Shown here in pieces: positions 46,055 through 54,730 of a DNA stretch of 64,000 nt. The DNA comes from Paraburkholderia sp. HP33-1. Lineage in GTDB: Bacteria > Pseudomonadota > Gammaproteobacteria > Burkholderiales > Burkholderiaceae. The first letter of the stretch is position 1. Each line of letters opens with the position of its first letter. The stretch is from positions 3,224,001-3,288,000 of the forward strand of contig NZ_JAJEJR010000001.1 in the NCBI RefSeq assembly GCF_021390595.1. Direction: 5' to 3'. Both the position numbers and the translations under genes were made by a program. The notes beneath the pieces were generated by a model. It did no database searches. It worked only from the letters and a program-made list of their open reading frames with translations, and was not told where the DNA came from.

Positions 46055-47023
46055 ATGGAGCTTCGTGCGCTGCGCTATTTCGTCGAAGTGGTCCGTCAAC
46101 AGAGTTTTACGGTCGCCGCCGAGCAGATGTTCGTCACGCAGCCGACCATCAGCAAGATGGTCAAGTCGCTCGAGGATGAGATCGGCTCGCCGCTGCTGCT
46201 GCGCGACGGCCGCCAGATGGTGCTCACCGACGCCGGCCGGATCGTGTATCAGCGCGGCCAGGACGTGCTCGCCGCGCACGCGCAGTTGCAGGCCGAGCTG
46301 AACGATCTCGACACGCTCGGGCGCGGCGAGCTGACCATCGGCATCCCGCCGATGGGCGGAGCCCTCTTCACGCCTGCTATCGCCGCGTTCCGCCAACGCT
46401 ATCCGAAGATCGAGCTGAAGCTGTTCGAGCAGGGCTCGCGCGCGATCGAAGCCGCGTTGATCAACGGCGAGCTGGAACTCGGCGGAGTGCTGCAATCGGT
46501 CGACCCCGACAACATCGACGTGCTGCCGGTGTCGCGCCAGCTGCTGTGGCTCGTCGCGCGCGCCGGCTCGCGCTGGGACGCGTTGAACGAGGTGCCGCTC
46601 GCGCAGCTCGCGAACGAGCCGTTCGTGTTTTACGGCGAGAGCCTCGCGCTGAACGACGTCGTGCTGAACGCCTGTCGCGCGGCGGGTTTCGCGCCGGCGA
46701 TCGTCGGGCGCAGTGGGCATTGGGACTTCATGGCGGCGCTGGTGCTGGCCGGCGTCGGCATCGCGCTGCTGCCGGCGCCGTATTGCCGGCGGCTCGATCC
46801 CGCGCAGTTCACGTGCCGGCCGGTCGTCGAACCGGAGATTCCCTGGGAAATGGCGATCGGCTGGCGCCGCAACGGCTATCTGTCACACGCGGCGCGCGCA
46901 TGGCTCGATGTTGCGCGCGAAACTCTGCCGACGCACGTCAGCGACGATTTCATGCTCGGACCGGGAATTGGGTTCAGCGGGATCGCGCTGCCCGATGGCG
47001 CGCAGACAGCCGCGAGCGAGTGA
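46055..47023 (+). CDS. LysR family transcriptional regulator
   Basis: The 322-residue protein has the N-terminal winged helix (MELRALRYFVEVVRQQSFTVAAEQMFVTQPTISKMVKSLE, quoted only as range 1-40) with the recognition helix TQPTISKMV. A periplasmic-binding-like effector domain follows (about 90-300, with ELTIGIPPMGGALFTPAIAAF). The MVKSLEDEIGSPLLLRDGR segment is usual for CidR/YwbI-like members. It is divergent from the ahcY operon across a leader with the riboswitch; its targets are not evident. A perfect dyad lies before the start. Confidence 0.93.
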   Translation: MELRALRYFVEVVRQQSFTVAAEQMFVTQPTISKMVKSLEDEIGSPLLLRDGRQMVLTDAGRIVYQRGQDVLAAHAQLQAELNDLDTLGRGELTIGIPPMGGALFTPAIAAFRQRYPKIELKLFEQGSRAIEAALINGELELGGVLQSVDPDNIDVLPVSRQLLWLVARAGSRWDALNEVPLAQLANEPFVFYGESLALNDVVLNACRAAGFAPAIVGRSGHWDFMAALVLAGVGIALLPAPYCRRLDPAQFTCRPVVEPEIPWEMAIGWRRNGYLSHAARAWLDVARETLPTHVSDDFMLGPGIGFSGIALPDGAQTAASE

Positions 47024-47121
47024 CGCGCGGCGCATTGCTGCGTTGCGCAGCCTGCGTTTCTCCGACCTCGCTCACGCCGCCCGCGCCGGCATGTCGCCCG
47101 CGGTCGGCGTCGCCGCCGTCG

Positions 47122-48732
47122 TTACTTCCCGCCCCCTTCCCGCCGGCTCGCCGCGATCAACTCCGCTGCCCGTTCACCAATCATCACCGTCGGTGAATTG
47201 GTATTGCCGCCGATCAAGGTCGGCATCACCGACGCATCGACGATCCTCAACCCCGTCACACCGCGCACGCGCAATTGCGGATCGACGACCGAGCGCGCGT
47301 CGCCGCCCATGCGGCAGGTCGCGACCGGGTGATAGATCGTGTCCGCGTGCTCGGCGATCGTCTGGCGCAGCTCCGTATCCGACTGCCCCGGCCGTGTGTA
47401 CAGCTCCTGGCCCCCATGCAATGCAAGTGACGGTGCGTCGAGAATGCGCCGCGCCATCTTCACGCCGTCGACGAGCAGGTCGAGATCACGCGCGTCGCTC
47501 AGAAAGCGCGGATCGATCAGCGGCGCGACGCGCGCATCGGCGCTCGCGAGCTTCACGGTGCCCCGGCTGTGCGGACGCAGTACGCACACGTGCAGCGAAT
47601 AGCCGTGGCCCCAATGCATGTGGCGGTTGTGATCGTCGACGAGCGCCGCACAGAAATGCAGTTGCAGATCGGGCCGCTCGAGCGTTGGCCGGCTCTTCAG
47701 AAAACCGCCCGCCTCGGCGACATTGCTCGACAGCATGCCGCGCCCGTGTCGCATGAACGTGATGAACTGCGGCAGCATCCGCGCGATGCCGCGCACCGAG
47801 AAACCGGTCGGCTCGATCGACCTCACGCGCTTGTTGATCGTGAAATCGATGTGATCGATCAGGTTCTGGCCGACTTCGGGCGCATCGTGCAGCACGTCGA
47901 TGCCGAGTGAGCGCAAATGCCCGGCCGGACCGATTCCTGAGCACATCAACAGTTGCGGGGAGTTGAACGCGCCCGCGGCGAGCACGACCTCGGCGCGCGC
48001 AGCGAGCGTTTCGGTGCGGCCTGCGCGCACGATCTCGACGCCGCTCGCGCGCTTGCCGTCGAACACGACGCGCAGCACGGTGGCGTCGGCAATGGTGTGC
48101 AGATTCGCGCGCGGCCGGTCGTAGATATAAGCGCGCGCGACGCTGCAACGCCGCCCGTCGCGCTGCGTGACCTGATAGAAGCCGATGCCTTCCTGGTCCG
48201 CGCCGTTGAAATCGTCGTTCGCCTTGTAGCCCGCTTCGAGCGCCGCCTGCACGAAGCGCTTCGAAAACGGATTCCTGAAGCGCAGATCGGACACCGTCAG
48301 CGGACCAGCCTCGCCATGCCACGCGTCGGCGCCGCGCTCATTGTCTTCGGCACGGCGGAAATACGGCAGCACGTCGGCCCACGACCAGCCGTCGCAGCCG
48401 AGTCGCGCCCACTCGTCGTAGTCGAGCGGATGGCCGCGCGTGTAGATCATCGCGTTGATCGCACTCGATCCGCCGAAGCCGCGTCCGCGCGGCTGATAAC
48501 CCTGGCGACCGGCGAGCCCCGGCTGCGGCGTGGTCAGGTAGCCGTAGTTGGTCTTCAGCTTGTTCGGCACCACCGCCGCGACGCCGACCGGCATGTTCAC
48601 GAACAGATTGCGCTCGGTGTGCGGACCGGCTTCAATCAGCGCGATGGTCGCGTCGGGACAGCGATCCGCGAGACGGCTCGCGAGCGAGCAGCCGCCCGAC
48701 CCCGCACCAACGATGATGTAGTCGTACTGCAT
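47122..48732 (-). CDS. GMC family oxidoreductase (choline/alcohol dehydrogenase type)
   Basis: The 536-residue flavoprotein has the FAD-binding VGAGSGGCSLASRLAD at the N terminus and the GMC signature RGFGGSSAINAMIYTRG. The second signature is GAFNSPQLLMCSGIGP. The catalytic pair lies near the C terminus (YHPVATCRMGG histidine and GNTNSPTVMIGERAA asparagine). It oxidises an alcohol to an aldehyde, and the nearby aldehyde dehydrogenase would fit the next step. GGAGG precedes the ATG at 48732. The substrate is unknown. Confidence 0.94.
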   Translation of the reverse strand: MQYDYIIVGAGSGGCSLASRLADRCPDATIALIEAGPHTERNLFVNMPVGVAAVVPNKLKTNYGYLTTPQPGLAGRQGYQPRGRGFGGSSAINAMIYTRGHPLDYDEWARLGCDGWSWADVLPYFRRAEDNERGADAWHGEAGPLTVSDLRFRNPFSKRFVQAALEAGYKANDDFNGADQEGIGFYQVTQRDGRRCSVARAYIYDRPRANLHTIADATVLRVVFDGKRASGVEIVRAGRTETLAARAEVVLAAGAFNSPQLLMCSGIGPAGHLRSLGIDVLHDAPEVGQNLIDHIDFTINKRVRSIEPTGFSVRGIARMLPQFITFMRHGRGMLSSNVAEAGGFLKSRPTLERPDLQLHFCAALVDDHNRHMHWGHGYSLHVCVLRPHSRGTVKLASADARVAPLIDPRFLSDARDLDLLVDGVKMARRILDAPSLALHGGQELYTRPGQSDTELRQTIAEHADTIYHPVATCRMGGDARSVVDPQLRVRGVTGLRIVDASVMPTLIGGNTNSPTVMIGERAAELIAASRREGGGK

Positions 48733-49062
48733 GTACTCCTCCAGGTGGGCCGCGTTGCTGGCGGACCCATGTCTCATGCACACTTGTCTGCGTGTGTTTT
48801 CTGCGCATTTTATGGAGCGTTCTGGGGCTGCGGCGGCTTCGCGACAGAACGATTCCTCTAAACACCGGCGGCATCGCGCCCCTATGATGAAAGGCGCGCA
48901 CGACCCCGCGCGCGCAGCCGTCAACCGGCCGTGCGCGGCATTCAAACCTGGCGCGACGCGCGCTCTCCTTCCCGCATGCGGCATCACGCGCGGCGCCCCT
49001 CGATGCGCATGGAATCGCCGTCTGCAAAGCGGCGCACAATAGACAAAGCACGGAGACAGCAG
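48733..49062. other. Divergent intergenic region, no gene seen
   Basis: This 330-bp gap lies between two divergent genes (GMC oxidoreductase and AidB-like acyl-CoA dehydrogenase) and should contain both promoters. I see no convincing coding sequence, RNA gene or repeat. The ribosome-binding sites at either end (GGAGG and GGAGA) are the only clear signals. Confidence 0.5.
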
Positions 49063-50751
49063 ATGGAACGGCACGGCTTCGGCCAGACTCACGAGGTGAC
49101 GAATCAGGCACCGCCGCTTGCGGACTACAACCTGTTCGCGAGCGACGCCGCTTTGAGCGCGGCCGTCGAACGCGACGGCGCGCACTGGCATCGTGAGGCG
49201 CTGCTGCGGCACGGCGCGGCGCTGACCACGCCCGACACGCTCGCGCTCGCCGAACTCGCCAATCGCCACACGCCGGAGCTGATCACGCATAGCCCGCGCG
49301 GCGAGCGCATCGACGCGCTCGAGTTTCATCCCGCGTGGCATGAACTGCTCACACTGCTGCGCCGCGAAGGGCTGCACGCGCTGCCGTTTTCCGACCCGCA
49401 AAACGGCGCGATGGCCGCACGCTGCGCCGGGTACTTCATGCATGCGCAGATCGAATCGGGCTCGCTGTGTCCGCTGACGATGACGTTCGCAAGCATCCCG
49501 GTGTTGCAGCGCGAACCCGCGCTGTTCGACACGCTGCGCGACGCGCTGTACACGCGCGAGCATGATCCGCGCGACGTGCCGCTCATGCAGAAGCGCTCGG
49601 CGATGATCGGCATGGGCATGACCGAGAAACAGGGCGGCTCGGACGTACGTAGCAACCAGACGCGCGCGCACGCGCTCGACGGCGCCGGCGGACGCGGCGG
49701 CGCCTACCGGCTCGTCGGTCATAAGTGGTTCTTCTCGGCGCCGCAGTGCGACGCGCATCTGGTGCTCGCGCGCACCGACACGCACGAGGGGCTGTCGTGC
49801 TTTTTCGTGCCGCGCTTCGCGCCCGACGGCAGCAAAAACGCGGTGCAGATCCAGCGTCTGAAGGACAAGCTCGGCAATCGCTCGAACGCCAGCAGCGAAG
49901 TCGAATTTCTCGATGCGTACGGCGTGATGATCGGCGATGAAGGACGCGGCGTGCCGACCATCATCGAGATGGCGAGCTACACGCGTCTCGATTGCGTGAT
50001 CGGCAGCGCCGCACTGATGCGCGCCGCGCTCGTGCAGGCGATCCATCATGCGCGGCATCGCAGCGCGTTCGGCCGGCACCTGGCCGAGCAGCCGCTGATG
50101 CGCAACGTGCTGGCCGATCTCGCGCTCGAGTCCGAAGCGGCGACGCTGCTGTTCATGCGTCTTGCGCGCGCCTTCGAGGAATCCGCCGATGCGTCCTCGG
50201 CAACATCCGCCGAACGTGCATGGCGTCGCATCGTTACGCCGGCTGCGAAGTACTGGGTCTGCAAGCGCGCGCTCGAATTCACCGGCGAGGCGATGGAGGT
50301 CTGGGGCGGCAACGGCTACGTCGAAACCGGACCGATGGCGCGCTTCTATCGCGAGGCGCCGGTCAACTCGATCTGGGAAGGCTCGGGCAACGTGATGTGC
50401 CTCGACGTGCTGCGCGCGATGGAGCGCGAGCCGCAAGCCGCGCAGGCTTTGTTCGCTGCATGGCAGGAAGTCGCGCGCACGCATCCGGCCCTGGGCGCGG
50501 CACTCGCGCGGCTCACCGCTGCGCTGAACGGACCGGCCGAACAGCGCGAAGCGTCGGCGCGTCGCATCGCGCAGCAGATCGTGCTGATCGCGCAGGCGAC
50601 GTTGCTCGCGCAACATGCGCCCGCCACGGTCGCCGACGCGTTCATCTCGACGCGTCTCGCCGATGGCTGCGGCGAAAGCGGTCGCGTGTATGGCACGCTG
50701 CCGGCCACGTTCGATCACGCGGCGCTCGTCGAACGTGCGTTTCCCGCGTAA
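49063..50751 (+). CDS. AidB-like acyl-CoA dehydrogenase
   Basis: The 562-residue flavoenzyme has the acyl-CoA dehydrogenase fold: N-terminal helices, MGMTEKQGGSDVRSNQTRA as the FAD loop at about 186-204, and GHKWFFSAPQCDAHLVLAR. The C-terminal helical domain has RHRSAFGRHLAEQPLMRNVLADL and the AidB-like ending GEAMEVWGGNGYVETGPMARFYREAPVNSIWEGSGNV (quoted by start residues only: about 410-446). Length and the extra C-terminal domain fit the AidB/long isovaleryl-like subgroup. AidB itself protects DNA from alkylation; other members oxidise acyl-CoAs. GGAGACAG precedes the start. Confidence 0.92.
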   Translation: MERHGFGQTHEVTNQAPPLADYNLFASDAALSAAVERDGAHWHREALLRHGAALTTPDTLALAELANRHTPELITHSPRGERIDALEFHPAWHELLTLLRREGLHALPFSDPQNGAMAARCAGYFMHAQIESGSLCPLTMTFASIPVLQREPALFDTLRDALYTREHDPRDVPLMQKRSAMIGMGMTEKQGGSDVRSNQTRAHALDGAGGRGGAYRLVGHKWFFSAPQCDAHLVLARTDTHEGLSCFFVPRFAPDGSKNAVQIQRLKDKLGNRSNASSEVEFLDAYGVMIGDEGRGVPTIIEMASYTRLDCVIGSAALMRAALVQAIHHARHRSAFGRHLAEQPLMRNVLADLALESEAATLLFMRLARAFEESADASSATSAERAWRRIVTPAAKYWVCKRALEFTGEAMEVWGGNGYVETGPMARFYREAPVNSIWEGSGNVMCLDVLRAMEREPQAAQALFAAWQEVARTHPALGAALARLTAALNGPAEQREASARRIAQQIVLIAQATLLAQHAPATVADAFISTRLADGCGESGRVYGTLPATFDHAALVERAFPA

Positions 50752-50860
50752 GCGCGGCTGACACGCAATAAGCCCGAGCACACCGCTCGCAACCCCGGCT
50801 CAACCTCAAACCAATAAACGCGCTCGACGCGCACGGTCATCCATCTGGGAGTGGACTCAT

Positions 50861-52279
50861 ATGAAGAACGATTTGTCGGAGGTCGCTGCGCTCGAAGCGC
50901 TGCTGCGCGATCAACGTCACGCATATCTGCGCGCGCCGTATCCGTCATGGGACACGCGCGCGACGCATCTGCGCGCGCTGCGCAAGCTGATGCTCGACAA
51001 TCGCGACGCGCTCGCCGAAGCAATGCACGCGGACTTCGGCAACCGCGCGAAGGAAGAAGTGCTGCTCGCCGAATTCCTGCTCGTGAAGGAAGAGATCGAT
51101 GCCGCGTTGCGTCACGGCAAGCGCTGGATGAAAGCGCAGCGCCGCCGCACCAACAAGTGGCTGCTGCCGGCGCGCGCGAAGGTGGTACCGCAGCCGCTCG
51201 GCGTGGTCGGCATCATCGTGCCGTGGAATTATCCGGTGCTGCTCGCGGTTGGGCCGTTGATCAGCGCGCTGACGGCCGGCAATCGCGCGATCATCAAGAT
51301 GTCCGAGCTGACGCCGCGCACGTCGGCGCTATTCGAGCAGCTGATCGGCCAGACCTTCGCGCGCAATCACGTCGCGGTCGTCAACGGCGATGCGACGCTC
51401 GCCGCCGCGTTCAGCGCGCAGCCGTTCGACCATCTGTTGTTTACCGGCTCGACGAAGGTCGGTCATGAAGTGATGCGCGCGGCGGCCGGGCACCTGACAC
51501 CCGTCACGCTCGAACTCGGCGGCAAGTCGCCGGCGCTGATCGGCGCGCATGCGCGTTTCGATAACGCGGTCGACAACCTGGTCGCAGGCAAGACGCTGAA
51601 CGCGGGGCAGACCTGCATCGCGCCCGACTACGTGCTGGTGCCGCGCGGCAAGGAGCAGGCGTTCATCGAACGGGCGCGCGTGCGGATGGCGAAGATGTAT
51701 CCGGACTTCGCGCGGAACCCGGACTACACGTCGATCATTTCGGCGCGGCACTTCGAGCGGCTCGAACGTCTCGCCGACGAAGCGCAGGCCGCTGGCGCGC
51801 AGGTGCATCCGCTGACCGACGCGCTGCCTGATGCCGCGAGCCGGCGCTTTCCGCTCGTCGCCGTGACTGGCGCGCCGGACGAATGCGCGCTGATGCAGGA
51901 GGAGATTTTTGGGCCGCTCTTGCCGCTCGTGCCGTATGACACGCTTGACGATGCGATCGCGTGGATCAATGCGCGGCCGCGGCCGTTGGCGCTCTATCTT
52001 TATGCAGACGATGCTAGGACGGTTGAGCGTGTCACGCTTGAAACGATCGCGGGTGGGATGGCCGTCAACGAGACGCTGATGCATCTGGCGTGTGAGAGTT
52101 TGCCGTTCGGCGGGGTTGGGGCGAGTGGGATGGGGGCGTACCACGGGTACGAGGGGTTTGTTACTTTTTCCAAGATGAAGCCTGTGCTCACACAGGCGCG
52201 CTTCAATGCGCGGGGGTTGATTTCGCCGCCTTATGGGAGACGTGTGAATGCGTTGTTGAAGTTGATGATGAGGTTTTGA
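50861..52279 (+). CDS. calB: Coniferyl-aldehyde-type NAD(P)-dependent aldehyde dehydrogenase
   Basis: The 472-residue product has the aldehyde dehydrogenase core: PWNYPVLL, GSTKVGHEVM cofactor loop, catalytic glutamate E218 (LELGGKS) and nucleophile C252 (GQTCIAPDY). C252 followed by IAPDY and the short C terminus fit coniferyl aldehyde dehydrogenases and class 3-like ALDHs. It would oxidise an aromatic or aliphatic aldehyde to the acid. The last 90 or so codons switch from C-ending to G- and T-ending codons, and the gene ends at palindromic element A. The symbol is a family assignment. Confidence 0.88.
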   Translation: MKNDLSEVAALEALLRDQRHAYLRAPYPSWDTRATHLRALRKLMLDNRDALAEAMHADFGNRAKEEVLLAEFLLVKEEIDAALRHGKRWMKAQRRRTNKWLLPARAKVVPQPLGVVGIIVPWNYPVLLAVGPLISALTAGNRAIIKMSELTPRTSALFEQLIGQTFARNHVAVVNGDATLAAAFSAQPFDHLLFTGSTKVGHEVMRAAAGHLTPVTLELGGKSPALIGAHARFDNAVDNLVAGKTLNAGQTCIAPDYVLVPRGKEQAFIERARVRMAKMYPDFARNPDYTSIISARHFERLERLADEAQAAGAQVHPLTDALPDAASRRFPLVAVTGAPDECALMQEEIFGPLLPLVPYDTLDDAIAWINARPRPLALYLYADDARTVERVTLETIAGGMAVNETLMHLACESLPFGGVGASGMGAYHGYEGFVTFSKMKPVLTQARFNARGLISPPYGRRVNALLKLMMRF

Positions 52280-52328
52280 TTTGCCCCCTTGGGCGGGGGT
52301 GGGCCTTTTTTGTCGTTGCTCGTAGGGT

Positions 52329-52440
52329 GTTGGCCTTTCCTTGCTTTCTTGTCGGTCTATTAGCGTAGCCCCTGTGCGGGGCGGCACCTACTTTCTTTGC
52401 TGCTGCAAAGAAAGTAGGCAAAGAAGACAGCTCAAACCGC
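52329..52440 (+). repeat. Element A, left arm
   Basis: The arm reads GTAG (52365) then GCCCC-TGTGC-GGGGC (52368-52382), then CCTACTTTCTTTGC and GCAAAGAAAGTAGG around TGCT (52387-52418), then CAAAGAAGACAGCTCAAACCGC. GTAG before a GC hairpin is the REP/RAYT signature. The last copy of this order, inverted, is the right arm. Confidence 0.88.
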
Positions 52441-52729
52441 TAATTCTTAAGTGGGTCCCCTGGCTTGGAGGGGGCAGTGGTGCATCTGGAATCTGTGTCT
52501 TCGCACATTCCGCGCTGGTGACAAAGCCGTCATCCGCTCCCACTCCGCACTACGTGCGTCGCGGACGGGTCTGCCAGGAGAACCGACGGCGATGGTTTTG
52601 GAACGGGGCTTCGGCGCGCGTAGCGCCGCCGGAAGAATGACTGCCTTGTCACTAACGCTGAATGTGCGGGAGCACGGATGTCAGATGCACCACTACCTCG
52701 TGCAGACCGAGGAGCCCGCTTATGAGCTT

Positions 52730-52841
52730 GCGGTTTGAGCTGTCTTCTTTGCCTACTTTCTTTGCAGCAGCAAAGAAAGTAGGTGCCGCCCCGCACAGGG
52801 GCTACGCCAATAGACCGACAAGAAATCAAGGAAAGGCCAAC
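52730..52841 (-). repeat. Element A, right arm (inverted copy)
   Basis: On the minus strand this repeats the left arm: the GC hairpin (52788-52802) after a GTAG (52802-52805 complement) and the 14-bp hairpin (52752-52783), ending at the same CAAACCGC. It differs from the left arm at only a handful of positions. Confidence 0.88.
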
Positions 52842-52886
52842 AAACCCAGAACACCGACAAAAAAGGCCGTGCCCTGCCCAAGGGCC

Positions 52887-53234
52887 TCACGTCTCCCGCA
52901 CATCAGTAGCAACAACATCAACCACATCCTGCGCGTCAGCGCCACCGCCACCGCCCGGTTGGGCTTCAACCCCACTCTCCAGCCGATGCAACCACGCCAG
53001 CAACTCAGCGACAGCCTGATAAAGCTGCGGTGGAATCCGCGCATCCAGATCGACCTGCATCAGCAGCGACACCATCTCGGGTGCCTCGTGCACATACAGC
53101 CCGGCCTCCTTCGCGCGCTGCACGATCATCTCGGCGATCAGCCCGTACCCCTTCGCGACCACCCGCGGCGCGGGCTCGCCACCATGAGCGTCGTACATAA
53201 GAGCAGCCGCGCCGCGGCGATGAGTACGGCTCAT
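52887..53234 (-). CDS. fhlB: FhlB: free-standing FlhB C-terminal domain homologue
   Basis: The 115-residue protein matches the cytoplasmic domain of FlhB after its autocleavage site: MSRTHRRGAAALMYDA aligns with the region after NPTH, then APRVVAKGYGLIAEMIVQRAKEAGLYVHEAPEMVSLLM (residues about 22-60). FlhB switches the flagellar export apparatus from hook to filament substrates; FhlB can replace or modulate that domain. There is no membrane segment. Its ATG overlaps the stop of the upstream FliK-like gene (TGATG), suggesting joint function. The 3' codons are G/T-rich where the gene abuts element A. Confidence 0.88.
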   Translation of the reverse strand: MSRTHRRGAAALMYDAHGGEPAPRVVAKGYGLIAEMIVQRAKEAGLYVHEAPEMVSLLMQVDLDARIPPQLYQAVAELLAWLHRLESGVEAQPGGGGGADAQDVVDVVATDVRET

Positions 53235-54628
53235 CAGATATCCCAATCGAAATCGTCGCGCGACGCAACCTTCGCCCCCGCCGACGCGGTCCCAGCCGCA
53301 GCCGCGGAACGCGCATACGCCGAAGCCGCCTGCGCGCCCGCCGCCGAGGCACCCGCCGACGTACCCGGCGCGCCGCCGCCGATCTCGCGAATCGTCAATC
53401 CCTGTAGATCGATCCCCGCCGCCGCGAGCCGCTGACGGAAATCGTCGCCCTGCATCGCGAGCCGGGTGGCGCCCCGCGGGCTCGCCTGCACGCGCACGCT
53501 CAGCCGCATGCCGGTCAGCGTCAGTTCGGCGTCGACGGTGCCGAGCGTCGGCAGCGACAGCGTCAGGCGCGTGCGCCACGGCTGGTCGTCCTCGCTCGCG
53601 AGGCCGCCGCCGCTGCGGTCCCATTCGTCGCCGTCTTGCTCGATCGTCCAGTCCAGACGCGCCCCCGGCCACGCCTCCCCGGTCCAGCGAAACTGCCCGG
53701 TCGCCAGCAGATCGAGTTGCTGGCGCACGAGCGGCACGGTCGCCGGATGCACCGCGGCCGCCATCGCCTGCGCGCTCTGCGACGAACCGGCCTCGGCCGC
53801 TTGCGGCGCCGCGCTGTGCGGCGTCGCGTGCGTGGACTGGCCGTTCAGGTCGGACACCGAGCTGGCCAGCAGCTCACCCGCGACGAGGCGCGCGGCCTGC
53901 GCGGTCAGGATCGACGGCATCGCGTGCGGGGCGGGGTTGTTCCCGGCAGCGTTCGGTGTGCCGGCAGCCTGGCCGTTCGGTGCGGCGTGCGCCGAAGCGG
54001 ACCACGGGTTCGCGTCGCCATCGTCGGCGCTCCAGTCGGGAGGCAATTGAGACTGAGCGACGAGCTGGTTCTGCGCCTCGTTCGCCAGCTCGGCCGGCGA
54101 ACGCTGGCCGACCAGCCACGCCGCGAGATGCGCTTCGTAGAACAGGCCGCTGTCGGCGACCGTATGTTCCAGCGCGGTCGCGAGCGCCGCGACCGGCGCT
54201 TCGGTCGCCGCCACGGTCGCGGTTGCGGTTGCGCTGGCTGCAGCGTTGGGATTGGTATTGGAAGCAGCGGCGGATTGGGTGGCAGCGGAATTGGCGACTG
54301 CGGCGCCCGCCGCATCGGCCAGCGGCAAGCCCTCGACGGCAACGTCGAGCGCCGGGGCGGCTGCCCAGATCGGCGCACGGCCGAACACGGCGGGTGTCGC
54401 CTCACCGCCTGAGTGCGCGATCGCATTCAGCGTCAACGCGACCGCCGACAGCGCGGTTTGCGCGGACGGCTGCGGTGCGGGCGCCGCGTTCGCGGGCGCC
54501 GCCGCCGGTGCGGTAGCGACGCCGGCCGCGCCGGTCTGCGCCGTGGTCGCGGTTCCCGGCGCGATGCTGAGCAGGCTGTCGATCCGGCTCGACAGCACCG
54601 AGGCGAGGGCCGAATCGATTCCGTTCAT
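53234..54628 (-). CDS. FliK-like flagellar hook-length control protein (fhlB-linked)
   Basis: The 464-residue protein is Ala/Pro/Thr-rich and unstructured for about 300 residues. A Flg_hook C-terminal domain follows (about 340-425, LTLSLPTLGTVDAELTLTGMRLSVRVQASP...RLAAAGIDLQGLTI). That domain triggers substrate switching in FliK. This second FliK-like gene differs from the one at the end of the cluster and is tied to fhlB by overlapping codons. A YlqG/YlqH-like arrangement is known elsewhere. The tail after the domain is again Ala-rich. Confidence 0.82.
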   Translation of the reverse strand: MNGIDSALASVLSSRIDSLLSIAPGTATTAQTGAAGVATAPAAAPANAAPAPQPSAQTALSAVALTLNAIAHSGGEATPAVFGRAPIWAAAPALDVAVEGLPLADAAGAAVANSAATQSAAASNTNPNAAASATATATVAATEAPVAALATALEHTVADSGLFYEAHLAAWLVGQRSPAELANEAQNQLVAQSQLPPDWSADDGDANPWSASAHAAPNGQAAGTPNAAGNNPAPHAMPSILTAQAARLVAGELLASSVSDLNGQSTHATPHSAAPQAAEAGSSQSAQAMAAAVHPATVPLVRQQLDLLATGQFRWTGEAWPGARLDWTIEQDGDEWDRSGGGLASEDDQPWRTRLTLSLPTLGTVDAELTLTGMRLSVRVQASPRGATRLAMQGDDFRQRLAAAGIDLQGLTIREIGGGAPGTSAGASAAGAQAASAYARSAAAAGTASAGAKVASRDDFDWDI

Positions 54629-54730
54629 ACCGGTTCCTTGGTCGCATCGGCGGCAACGCGCGCGATGCTCTGATTGCTCGGATCCTTCAGACGCGCGCGG
54701 CGCGGCGCAAGCTCACCCGTGCGCCCCTAC

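Larger units (their letters stand above)
52284..52885. repeat. Palindromic element A (two inverted half-units with outer hairpins)
   Basis: The whole gap between calB and fhlB is one large imperfect palindrome. Its core runs from GTTGGCCTTTCC (52329) to GGAAAGGCCAAC (52841). Outside the core lie CCCCC-TTGGGC-GGGGG plus GGGCCTTTTTTGTCG on the left, and the inverted counterpart GCCCT-GCCCA-AGGGC preceded by CGACAAAAAAGGCC on the right. Inside, each half-unit has a series of hairpins with compensatory differences. The core is about 97% identical to element B in inverse orientation. No coding sequence is supported within it. Confidence 0.9.

Noticed and set aside
47122..50781. A 1219-codon open frame on the minus strand that covers the GMC oxidoreductase and then runs antisense to the acyl-CoA dehydrogenase gene
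   Set aside because: Only its last 536 codons match a family. The rest is antisense to a clear acyl-CoA dehydrogenase and is Arg/Ala/His-rich, as expected of high-GC shadows. The ribosome-binding site and family start are at 48732.
52451..52829. Small open frames inside element A (and the matching ones in B)
   Set aside because: They differ in frame and strand, cover hairpin sequence and have no ribosome-binding site or family. The paired stem changes argue for structure, not protein. Similar fragments annotated elsewhere are probably this repeat.
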